The translations under genes and the position numbers were made by a program. Below, piece after piece: positions 1 to 5,995 of a stretch of DNA of 40,514 nucleotides. Below the pieces are notes generated by a model, which did no database searches, had not been told where the DNA came from, and was given only the letters and a program-made list of their open reading frames with translations. Positions within the stretch are counted from its first letter, which is position 1. The number at the start of each line of letters is the position of its first letter. The stretch is from Synergistaceae bacterium. GTDB lineage: Bacteria; Synergistota; Synergistia; Synergistales; Synergistaceae. The stretch covers positions 1 through 40,514 of the forward strand of contig JAISZL010000011.1 of NCBI GenBank assembly GCA_031269245.1, read 5' to 3'.

Positions 1-87
1 GATTATGTCCTCAAGCTTGTGTCGGAGATTACCGTAAGCCCGACGTGGATCGCTCACTTTCGACGCCTCTTATCTCAATCTTTGTAT

Positions 88-123
88 ATTCATTCATTCA
101 TTCATTCATTCATTCATTCATTC
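88..123. repeat. (ATTC)9 tetranucleotide microsatellite
   Basis: Nine uninterrupted copies of ATTC lie about 95 bases upstream of the flavin-reductase-like gene. The same bases fall in an open stretch running from base 1 to a stop at 145-147, so they could also be the tail of a gene that begins outside the window. Perfect tetranucleotide arrays slip during replication and can switch reading frames or promoter spacing. No gene before 217 can be supported. Confidence 0.9.
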
Positions 124-216
124 TGTCTCTTATTCCTGCAAAAGTAAATGCTGTCGCCCTGGCGCCGGCAAACGTGATATACTTCTTCCAAAATCACTGA
201 GGAGGGATAAATCGAG

Positions 217-810
217 ATGTTCACGGGCAAGACAAACATGGGGGCCAGCTCGTTCCTGTACCCCACTCCTTTGGTGCTGTGCGGCACGTATGACTCGGAG
301 GGGCGGCCAAACCTGGCGGCGCTGGCGTGGGCCGGCCTCTGCTGCAGCGAGCCTCCGGCAATTCAGATATCCATTCGCAAGCAGAGGCTCACGTACTCAT
401 CGATAGTGGAGCGCCGCGAGTTCACAGTGAACGTGCCGTCTTACGAATACGTCGCTCAAGCCGACTTCTGCGGCATGGTCTCCGGCCGGTCGGTCGACAA
501 ATTCGAGCGCGCACGGCTGACGCCCCTGCGGGGCCAGCACGTCAACGCGCCCTTAGTCGACGAGTTCCCCCTCTGTCTGGAGTGCGGACTGCTCCACACC
601 TTCGCGGTGGGCAGCCACGATATCTTCGTGGGGGAGATATTGGCGTCATGGGTGAGGGATGAGTGCCTGGACGACGACGGCGTCCCCGCTCCACTCAAGA
701 TCTCCCCTATTGCCTACGCACCCCTCAAGGGCGGCGGGAGATACTTCGCGCTGGGGAAGCGGTCGGTCAAAGCGTTCGAAGTCGGCAGAGCGCTGGCGGA
801 GAGGGAATGA
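217..810 (+). CDS. flavin reductase-like (flavoredoxin/DIM6-NTAB family) FMN-binding protein
   Basis: This 197-residue protein has the flavin reductase-like split-barrel layout. It has an N-terminal segment (SSFLYPTPLVLCGTYD), then GRPNLAALAWAGLCCSEPP and ISIRKQRLTY, the region that holds FMN in this family, then EFTVNVPS and, near residue 90, the SGRSVDKFE segment. The family binds FMN and moves electrons in the cytoplasm, often from NAD(P)H or a small redox protein; the partner here is unknown. The ATG follows GAGGAGG at a normal distance. The gene stands alone, with an ATTC array upstream and three stem-loops downstream. The family is secure; the substrate is not. Confidence 0.8.
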   Translation: MFTGKTNMGASSFLYPTPLVLCGTYDSEGRPNLAALAWAGLCCSEPPAIQISIRKQRLTYSSIVERREFTVNVPSYEYVAQADFCGMVSGRSVDKFERARLTPLRGQHVNAPLVDEFPLCLECGLLHTFAVGSHDIFVGEILASWVRDECLDDDGVPAPLKISPIAYAPLKGGGRYFALGKRSVKAFEVGRALAERE

Positions 811-822
811 CGGCCCCCAGTG

Positions 823-943
823 CCTCCATGCCGGCGGCGCGGCGGCTGCATGGAGGATAGGCGCGGGGATGCCCGCCGGAGGAGACGGCGACCCGGCGGG
901 CATCGGAGGGAAACTGGCCGCGCGCGTCCCGGATTTTCCCTCC
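823..943. other. three consecutive stem-loops after the flavin reductase-like gene
   Basis: Three perfect inverted repeats follow each other: 823-831 with 848-856 (9 bp), 868-879 with 893-904 (12 bp), and 905-913 with 935-943 (9 bp). The first begins 13 bases after the stop codon. None is followed by a T-run, so they are not standard terminators. They may protect the mRNA 3' end or form a repeat-type structure. The rest of 811-1117 shows nothing recognisable. Confidence 0.6.
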
Positions 944-1117
944 ATCATAATAGACTCAGCCCACTGAGGCGGCCCGCGCCGCGAGCAAAGTCTGAATCTC
1001 CTGATTTTACGGAGTTGTAATACCGAATCCTCGTGTTTACCGAACGGCGTTGAAAATCCACGGCAATAAAGCTACTATTGTTCCGCTAAAAGGCTCCATA
1101 AATTTCGAGGTGGACGT

Positions 1118-1948
1118 ATGAGGCGGTTTCTTCTGACTCTGTTGTGCATCGCCGCGATCAGCGCGGCAGTATTTTACGTCGTTTCCGTGCCGCGAGTGCG
1201 GACGGACATTCGCGCGGTTGAGGGAATCATTGATCTCCGCGGCGCGGATTTTGCCGGAGGTCTGTACGCCCTCGCCGGCGAGTGGGAGTTTTATTGGGAT
1301 CGCTTCTGCACACCGGAGGAATTGAGAGCCCAAGGCGGCGAAAACAACCCCAATCTCCCAACTCTTGACTCCGCGCTCGTTCACGTCCCCGGTTCCTGGC
1401 ACGGCGCGGGATTTTACCGGCTCGGACACGGCACGTACAGACTGACGGTTCTCATACCGGAAGCGAATGGCCTCACGATCTACGTCCCGGAGATACGGTC
1501 GGCCTCGGCGGTGTGGGTGAACGACCGGAAAATTCACGGCGCCGGGCGCGTAGGGACAGACAGGGACGAGGAGATCCCGCGCCCCAAAAACGGAATTTAC
1601 GATTTGCGCGCCGATAACGGCTGCGCTCCGCTCAGCGAGATGGAAATCGTCGTCCAGGTCTCCAGTTATGACCGATTCTTCGGAGGCATCCGCAATAATT
1701 TTCATATCGGCGCGGACTCCATGTTATTGCGTTGGGCGGTTGGGCGATGGGCCTCCGCCGCAAGTCTCGCTGGGGCGTTCCTCGTCATCGGGCTGTACCA
1801 TTTCATGCTGTGGCTGTTTCAGCGCCCGAGGTACAGCGTATACCTCATGTTCGCGATACACTGCGCTGTGGAGGGCGTCCGCTTTCTCATCGAGAAGGAC
1901 AGCGTGGTTCAGTATCTTGCGGACGAATCCCGATATATGCCATATTAA
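1118..1948 (+). CDS. 7TMR-DISM-type sensor, C-terminally truncated (likely broken gene)
   Basis: The 276-residue product has an N-terminal membrane anchor or signal (residues 4-23) and then a beta-rich extracytoplasmic region of the 7TMR-DISM extracellular type (GEWEFYWDRF near 52, VPGSWHGAGFYRLGHGTYRL near 90, then SASAVWVNDRKIHG). The membrane block then begins: one helix in the segment SLAGAFLVIGLYHFMLWLF and a second in YSVYLMFAIHCAVEGVRFLI. Intact relatives have seven helices and a cytoplasmic kinase, cyclase or phosphatase output domain. Here the frame stops right after helix two, and an insertion-sequence-like end begins 43 bases later. The product is therefore probably non-functional as a sensor. 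The ATG follows a CGAGGTGG ribosome site. Confidence 0.7.
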   Translation: MRRFLLTLLCIAAISAAVFYVVSVPRVRTDIRAVEGIIDLRGADFAGGLYALAGEWEFYWDRFCTPEELRAQGGENNPNLPTLDSALVHVPGSWHGAGFYRLGHGTYRLTVLIPEANGLTIYVPEIRSASAVWVNDRKIHGAGRVGTDRDEEIPRPKNGIYDLRADNGCAPLSEMEIVVQVSSYDRFFGGIRNNFHIGADSMLLRWAVGRWASAASLAGAFLVIGLYHFMLWLFQRPRYSVYLMFAIHCAVEGVRFLIEKDSVVQYLADESRYMPY

Positions 1949-1990
1949 ACCTTTTTCGATGAAGCGGGGAAGCGTTGCGCTAAACCGTTT

Positions 1991-2244
1991 GGGTCTGTCA
2001 AGAAAACTGTGTGAAGTTTGGAATTGGGTTCCAGGCGACCCATTTGATTTTTTTCGACCTGTTTGAGTGCGTTTTTACGCTTTAACGCTTTGAGAAAGTC
2101 ATTACGTTTGTAGCTTGAGTATATTTTGCGGATTTTTTTGTCGAGCTTATCACCGCGCAGACATACGCAATCGTAGTGAATTACGCCGTAGTGCTTGGCA
2201 AACGCACATGGCACACGATAGGCAAATATCCCGTGATTAAACAC
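1991..2244 (-). mobile_element. insertion-sequence scar (IS256/mutator-like end plus degenerate reading frame)
   Basis: At 1991 the plus strand reads GGGTCTGTCAAGAAAACTGT, which resembles the terminal inverted repeats of IS256/mutator-family elements. Reading leftward on the minus strand from 2244, a lysine-rich open frame of 99 codons runs through this end (its tail is KLHTVFLTDP), a pattern seen when a transposase frame reads into the repeat. No complete transposase domain or DDE triad can be recognised, and no matching second end was found nearby. I read this as the decayed remainder of an element that cut the sensor gene. The family call is tentative. Confidence 0.4.
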
Positions 2245-2548
2245 CCCTGAACGGAGATTCGGCCGTCATTTTGCGTAAACTTCAAACTCTTGTCATAGAC
2301 GAAATCTCAGCGGACGCACTTGGAACTTGACTATATCGGAGGCGGGGTGTAGGATTGTCGGGTCATGAGATATCTTTGGGCTCATTGATTTATAGGGATG
2401 TTTCATTTTAGCGACTCGATTAAGTAGAATAAGTTTGCGTTATTGGGCCGGTTAGGTTGTGTTAGGGGCTGTGTTCGTCGATTTTCATATATGACGTGCC
2501 GAGCTATCGCTCTATAAAAACGGGAGAATTAAAAGGTGGCGCTGTCTT
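2245..2548. other. intergenic stretch without a recognisable gene
   Basis: This region is AT-richer than its surroundings and interrupted by stops in all frames. On the minus strand a short out-of-frame peptide (KSLKFTQNDGRISVQG) resembles transposase-type sequence, which would extend the scar to about 2310. That resemblance is weak. It also holds the leader of the next gene. Confidence 0.4.
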
Positions 2549-2908
2549 ATGAAAAACATAGGTAGATGCGCATGGCTTGTGACTCTGGCTTCGGCGTTTC
2601 TGTTGGGTATTGCGGGTGTCGCGTTTTCACACCCTCCGAGGGAAATAGCCCTTTCACTGAAGCCGGGAGGAGTTCTGGTTGTCGACGTCGCGCACTCCGT
2701 GGACAACCCACAGAAGCATTATATATTTCGCGTAACCGTGTACGTCGACGATAAGATCGCGGAGCAGAGGGAATATGGTTCCCAGCAGAACGCGGAATCA
2801 ATGACCGATAATTTTTCTCTTGGTGCGCTCCCGAGCGGCGCTAAAATAAAGGTAGAGGCTTCCTGTGTCATAATGGGTTCAGCTGCTTCTTCGATCACTG
2901 TGCCGTAA
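2549..2908 (+). CDS. small secreted protein, desulfoferrodoxin/SoxZ-like immunoglobulin fold (putative)
   Basis: This 119-residue protein has a clear signal peptide (MKNIGR, then a hydrophobic run to about residue 27, AFSH). The mature part reads HPPREIALSL, then VAHSVDNPQKHYIFRVTVYVD, then GAKIKVEASCVIMG. The order of His-Pro, a His in a beta strand, HYI and a late Cys resembles small periplasmic proteins with a superoxide-reductase-like or SoxZ-like Ig fold. The full iron-binding set of desulfoferrodoxin (four His and one Cys in the known order) cannot be confirmed, so no activity is claimed. The gene stands alone, with AAAGGTGG upstream of the ATG. Secretion is well supported; the fold is a suggestion. 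Confidence 0.6.
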   Translation: MKNIGRCAWLVTLASAFLLGIAGVAFSHPPREIALSLKPGGVLVVDVAHSVDNPQKHYIFRVTVYVDDKIAEQREYGSQQNAESMTDNFSLGALPSGAKIKVEASCVIMGSAASSITVP

Positions 2909-2993
2909 TTGACAGGGGGCAACCGCCCGGTCCCGCGGTCCCACTGTGATTTTCCCCTTTATTTATTGATTGGCCAGGATACGTAACCCTCGC

Positions 2994-3022
2994 TTTTCAG
3001 TCCTTGATTTGTGTTCTATAAT
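2994..3022 (+). promoter_or_regulatory. candidate promoter of plsY
   Basis: A perfect TATAAT lies at 3017-3022, with TTTTCA 17 bases upstream as a weak -35. It sits about 40 bases ahead of the plsY start. Confidence 0.45.
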
Positions 3023-3063
3023 AAAACAAATTATGCGGCGATTGTCGTCCGGGAGGTTTTTCG

Positions 3064-3705
3064 TTGGGAGACGCGGGCATGGTGAGAGTCGCGCTTTGGA
3101 TGGTATTTGGATATATCGTGGGTTCGTGCCCCACAGGTTATATTTTGGCAAGAATTATCAGGGGAGTGGACATAAGAGAATTTGGATCGGGAAACGTGGG
3201 TGCAACGAACGTCGGGAGGTTGCTTGGACGGAAGTGGGCGATCGTCACGGCGATAATTGATATCTCCAAAGGCGGGGCGGCCATACTGCTCGCTATGGCG
3301 CTTGGCGTTGGTTCCCCCGCTGTGCTTTCGCTCATCGGCGCGGCAGGGGTAGTAGGCCACGACTACCCCGTGTGGATCGGCTTCAGGGGAGGCAAAGGGG
3401 TCGCGACTACATATGGGGTGTTCGCCTGCTACGATTTCTTCAACCCGATGCCAACGATCCTTGCGGGAGCGGCGTGGTTTATCGTCAGGGAGTTCAGCGG
3501 GTACGCCTCTCTGGCATCGCTGACATCGTTGGCGGTTGCGGCGATGTTGATGCCGATATTTATGGAAAGCGGAATTTACTTTTTTTTTGGTTTCTTTTTG
3601 GTGGTAATATGCGCGTGGCGCCACAGGGGAAATATAAGGCGCCTCGCATCTGGCACGGAGGTCAAGGTAAAGCCCGTATTTCTCAGGAGGAAGGTTGGCG
3701 AATAA
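3064..3705 (+). CDS. plsY: glycerol-3-phosphate acyltransferase PlsY
   Basis: PlsY is an inner-membrane enzyme that moves an acyl group from acyl-phosphate to glycerol-3-phosphate, the first step of phospholipid synthesis. The 213-residue sequence carries the family motifs in order: GSCPTGYILAR near residue 20, the loop FGSGNVGATNVGR near 40, GHDYPVWIGFRGGKGVAT near 98, and a final CAWRHRGNIRRL. Several hydrophobic segments between them match the usual multi-helix topology. I chose the TTG at 3064 because GGGAGG ends seven bases before it. An ATG at 3079 is the alternative and would remove five residues. The gene precedes the ctsR operon but has its own promoter. Confidence 0.92.
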   Translation: MGDAGMVRVALWMVFGYIVGSCPTGYILARIIRGVDIREFGSGNVGATNVGRLLGRKWAIVTAIIDISKGGAAILLAMALGVGSPAVLSLIGAAGVVGHDYPVWIGFRGGKGVATTYGVFACYDFFNPMPTILAGAAWFIVREFSGYASLASLTSLAVAAMLMPIFMESGIYFFFGFFLVVICAWRHRGNIRRLASGTEVKVKPVFLRRKVGE

Positions 3706-3755
3706 AAATACACTCGCTCATGTTCGTGAATAAAGGACAGTGAACGTCAAATAAT

Positions 3756-3784
3756 CTTGACTTATTTTGACCATGTTCTATAAT
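3756..3784 (+). promoter_or_regulatory. ctsR promoter overlapped by a CtsR-box direct repeat
   Basis: A direct repeat CTTGACT-TAT-TTTGACC occupies 3756-3772. It has the 7-3-7 spacing of the known CtsR operator read on its complementary strand. The -35 TTGACT (3757-3762) lies inside the first half-site, and a perfect TATAAT (3779-3784) follows after 16 bases. CtsR binding would therefore block polymerase, giving autoregulation of the whole operon. The central spacer base differs from the published NAN preference. Confidence 0.82.
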
Positions 3785-3816
3785 CACTGAAACGATTCGC
3801 GAATGGGAGTGAATGT

Positions 3817-4296
3817 ATGAACAGCCTTACCAAGGTCATCGGTGATTACATAGTGACGTTGTTTGACGATTCCGACAGTAGCGAGGTCGTTTTGAGCAGA
3901 AAGGATCTGGCTAAGAAATTTGGTTGCGTGCCGAGTCAAATAAACTACGTGCTGAGGAGCCGCTTTTCCCCGGAGCAGGGTTTTTTGATACAGAGCCAGC
4001 GCGGAGGGCATGGGTTCATCCGAATTATGCAGCTTCGTTTCTCGGATTGCGACGAATACGCCGAGCACCTTGAGGATCTGGTCGGCAACGCGATATCCGA
4101 ACAGGACGCAAGGCGCCTTTTGGCGCGGCTTCAGGATAGGGATGCCATCGCGCCGCGGGAGAGATTGCTGGTCGAGGTTGCCATTCGCAATCTGGACGAA
4201 AACGGGAGATCCCTTTTCGATCTTCCTCCATATAAACGGGATACGCTTCGAGCGGATTTGCTCAAAAAAATATTGGTCAGTCTCGCGATGTTTTAA
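3817..4296 (+). CDS. ctsR: CtsR, heat-shock repressor of class III genes
   Basis: CtsR is a dimeric winged-helix repressor of clp and related heat-shock genes. It releases DNA when heated and is then removed by McsB and Clp proteases. The 159-residue protein has the family length and hallmarks: FGCVPSQINYVLRSRFSPEQG (helix-turn-helix, residues about 35-55) and the glycine-rich wing SQRGGHGFIRI (about 61-71), including the Arg that McsB phosphorylates in Bacillus. The C-terminal half is the dimer and McsB-binding domain. It is the first gene of ctsR-mcsA-mcsB-clpC, with a CtsR box on its own promoter. The wing Arg is kept although McsB here looks inactive. Confidence 0.95.
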   Translation: MNSLTKVIGDYIVTLFDDSDSSEVVLSRKDLAKKFGCVPSQINYVLRSRFSPEQGFLIQSQRGGHGFIRIMQLRFSDCDEYAEHLEDLVGNAISEQDARRLLARLQDRDAIAPRERLLVEVAIRNLDENGRSLFDLPPYKRDTLRADLLKKILVSLAMF

Positions 4297-4308
4297 GGGG
4301 ATGCTTTG

Positions 4309-4911
4309 ATGCTATGCGATAATTGCGGAAAAAAAGATGTGGAGATATTGATAAAGCAGGTTGTGAACCAGGATGTCCATATACTGCGCCTGTGCCGCGC
4401 GTGCGCGGAGGAGTTGGGGTTCGTGTCGCCCGACATCCCCAGCGTCACGATAGTGTTTTCGGGCATGTCTTCTGATTTTCAAAAAACTAAGAAGGTAAAG
4501 CGCGTTCAGCCCAAAAAAAAGGAGCAGTTCTTCGACAGCTTGGTCTGCTCGTCCTGCGGGATAAAGTTCGGCGAGTTTCGTGAGATCGGATTGCTCGGTT
4601 GCCCAAAGTGCTACGAGGCGTTCAGGGCTCCCCTCGGCGCTTATCTTCAAAGGACCCAAGGCGCGGAGAGCCACTGGGGCGTGACGTCGGCGGAGCTCTT
4701 CGAGCAATTGAGTCAGGAGGCTCCCCCGGAGGAAACGGCGGATGTGGACGCGTCCAAGAGGGAGTGCCTGAATGACGAGCGTGAGAGAAATATGATTGAG
4801 TTGCAGATCGAGATGAGCGAGGCAGTATCGCAGGAAAATTACGAGAGGGCTGCCGAACTCAGGGACATTATGGCTTGTCTGCGCGGAGAGGGCAGAATCA
4901 ATGGCAGTTGA
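4309..4911 (+). CDS. mcsA: McsA, zinc-finger activator and adaptor of McsB
   Basis: The 200-residue protein carries four CxxC pairs: CDNC (residue 3), CRAC near 31, CSSC near 80 and CPKC near 97. These form the two zinc sites typical of McsA. At the C-terminus is a UVR motif (MSEAVSQENYERAAELRDIM, about 168-187), also found in UvrB and ClpC. McsA binds and stimulates McsB and links it to ClpC and CtsR. I placed the start at ATG 4309, eight bases after AAGGGG; a TTG at 4306 directly precedes it. The gene begins 12 bases after ctsR and overlaps mcsB by 11 bases, so the products are probably made together. Confidence 0.93.
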   Translation: MLCDNCGKKDVEILIKQVVNQDVHILRLCRACAEELGFVSPDIPSVTIVFSGMSSDFQKTKKVKRVQPKKKEQFFDSLVCSSCGIKFGEFREIGLLGCPKCYEAFRAPLGAYLQRTQGAESHWGVTSAELFEQLSQEAPPEETADVDASKRECLNDERERNMIELQIEMSEAVSQENYERAAELRDIMACLRGEGRINGS

Positions 4912-5980
4912 TTTGTTTTCAAGGGCTGAGCCTGCTTGGCTGAGCGTTCCGGACTCTGAGGCCAAATCCGATCCCATAACCTTGCTGAGCAGCGTCAGGG
5001 TGAGAAGGAATATAGATGGTTTCCCGTTTCCCGCCAGGTGCGGCAAGTCGGACCTTTATGACTTGGCCGCCATCATTCTGGGGTGCCTAGGCAGAAGCTC
5101 TGCGTGGGGCGAGTGTGAGTTTCGCATGATAGATAACCTCGACAACCTGTCGAGGCACCTGTTGCTCGAGATGAAGATGATAAGCTCCAGATTCGCGCTC
5201 GGCGGGGTAGGTCGGTTTTTGCTGCGCGACGACGAGGGAACCATGACGTGCATGATAAACGAGAACGATCATGTCACTTTGTCCGCGGTTTACCCCGGTT
5301 TTGACCTGAATTCGGCTCGTGAGAGGACTGAGCGTCTTGGGGAGTCGATAGACGTAAAGCTGGCGCACGACCCGGTTTTGGGCTATCTGACATCGAACCC
5401 CGCCTACGTCGGTACAGGTGTCACGGCGTCTGCGCTCTTTCACCTGCCCGCATTGGACGTCACCGACGATATATCCAAGGTTGCGGCCAATTTTCAGAAG
5501 GACTGGAAAAACCTCGATTTTTTCAAACTTTTGTCCGACAAGGGCGCTTCATGCGGCAGTTTTTACCTCTTGTCGAACAAAACTACGCTATCCGTCTCAG
5601 TTGAGGATATAATAGAGAGCGTAGAGAAGGCGTCTCAGTCGTTGGTGGCGAGCGAACTGTTTTCGCGTCAGAAAATACAGAAAACGCGGGAAGGGGAGAC
5701 GGCGGACAGATTCTGGAGAGCGTGGGGGTTGTTGCGGCACGCGAAGAAACTCGCGTTTCCCGAGGCTGCGGAGGCGTTCTCCTTCATCAAGCTGGGATCG
5801 GATCTGGGGATGCTGCCGCGGGTTGACAACAGGGAATGGCGCAGGATGCTGATCGGCGCTCAGAGATATCATCTGAGCCTAAACAGTCCGGAGATATTGG
5901 ATATGTCGGAGGAACCGTACGTCCGGGCGGCTATGTTCAGACAGTACATCGAGAACAGAAGCTCCTCCACTAATAATTAA
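4901..5980 (+). CDS. mcsB: McsB homologue with degenerate active site (probable pseudo-arginine kinase)
   Basis: Length (359), position and conserved blocks identify McsB, the kinase that marks proteins with phosphoarginine for ClpCP. Compared from memory with Bacillus McsB, the key residues are altered. SSRIRLARN is SSVRVRRN (first phosphate-binding Arg missing, residues 30-37). NEEDHIR is NENDHVT (120-126: catalytic Glu and an Arg gone). TSCP is TSNP (164-167), and GTGLRAS is GTGVTAS (171-177). The VRGIYGEGSEA stretch is replaced by a shorter unrelated one near 210-225. The C-terminal receptor RDxxRA is EPYVRA (338-343). Structural residues such as GYLTS, VGTG, FHLPAL, LSN and VEDII remain. 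The fold seems kept while catalysis seems lost. An adaptor role with McsA, CtsR and ClpC is inferred. Confidence 0.85.
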   Translation: MAVDLFSRAEPAWLSVPDSEAKSDPITLLSSVRVRRNIDGFPFPARCGKSDLYDLAAIILGCLGRSSAWGECEFRMIDNLDNLSRHLLLEMKMISSRFALGGVGRFLLRDDEGTMTCMINENDHVTLSAVYPGFDLNSARERTERLGESIDVKLAHDPVLGYLTSNPAYVGTGVTASALFHLPALDVTDDISKVAANFQKDWKNLDFFKLLSDKGASCGSFYLLSNKTTLSVSVEDIIESVEKASQSLVASELFSRQKIQKTREGETADRFWRAWGLLRHAKKLAFPEAAEAFSFIKLGSDLGMLPRVDNREWRRMLIGAQRYHLSLNSPEILDMSEEPYVRAAMFRQYIENRSSSTNN

Positions 5981-5995
5981 GGAGGTGCAATAATA

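Noticed and set aside
1-147. C-terminal fragment of a gene entering from the left
   Set aside because: The frame is open to 147, but the peptide has no recognisable family and half of it is encoded by the ATTC array. Not enough support.
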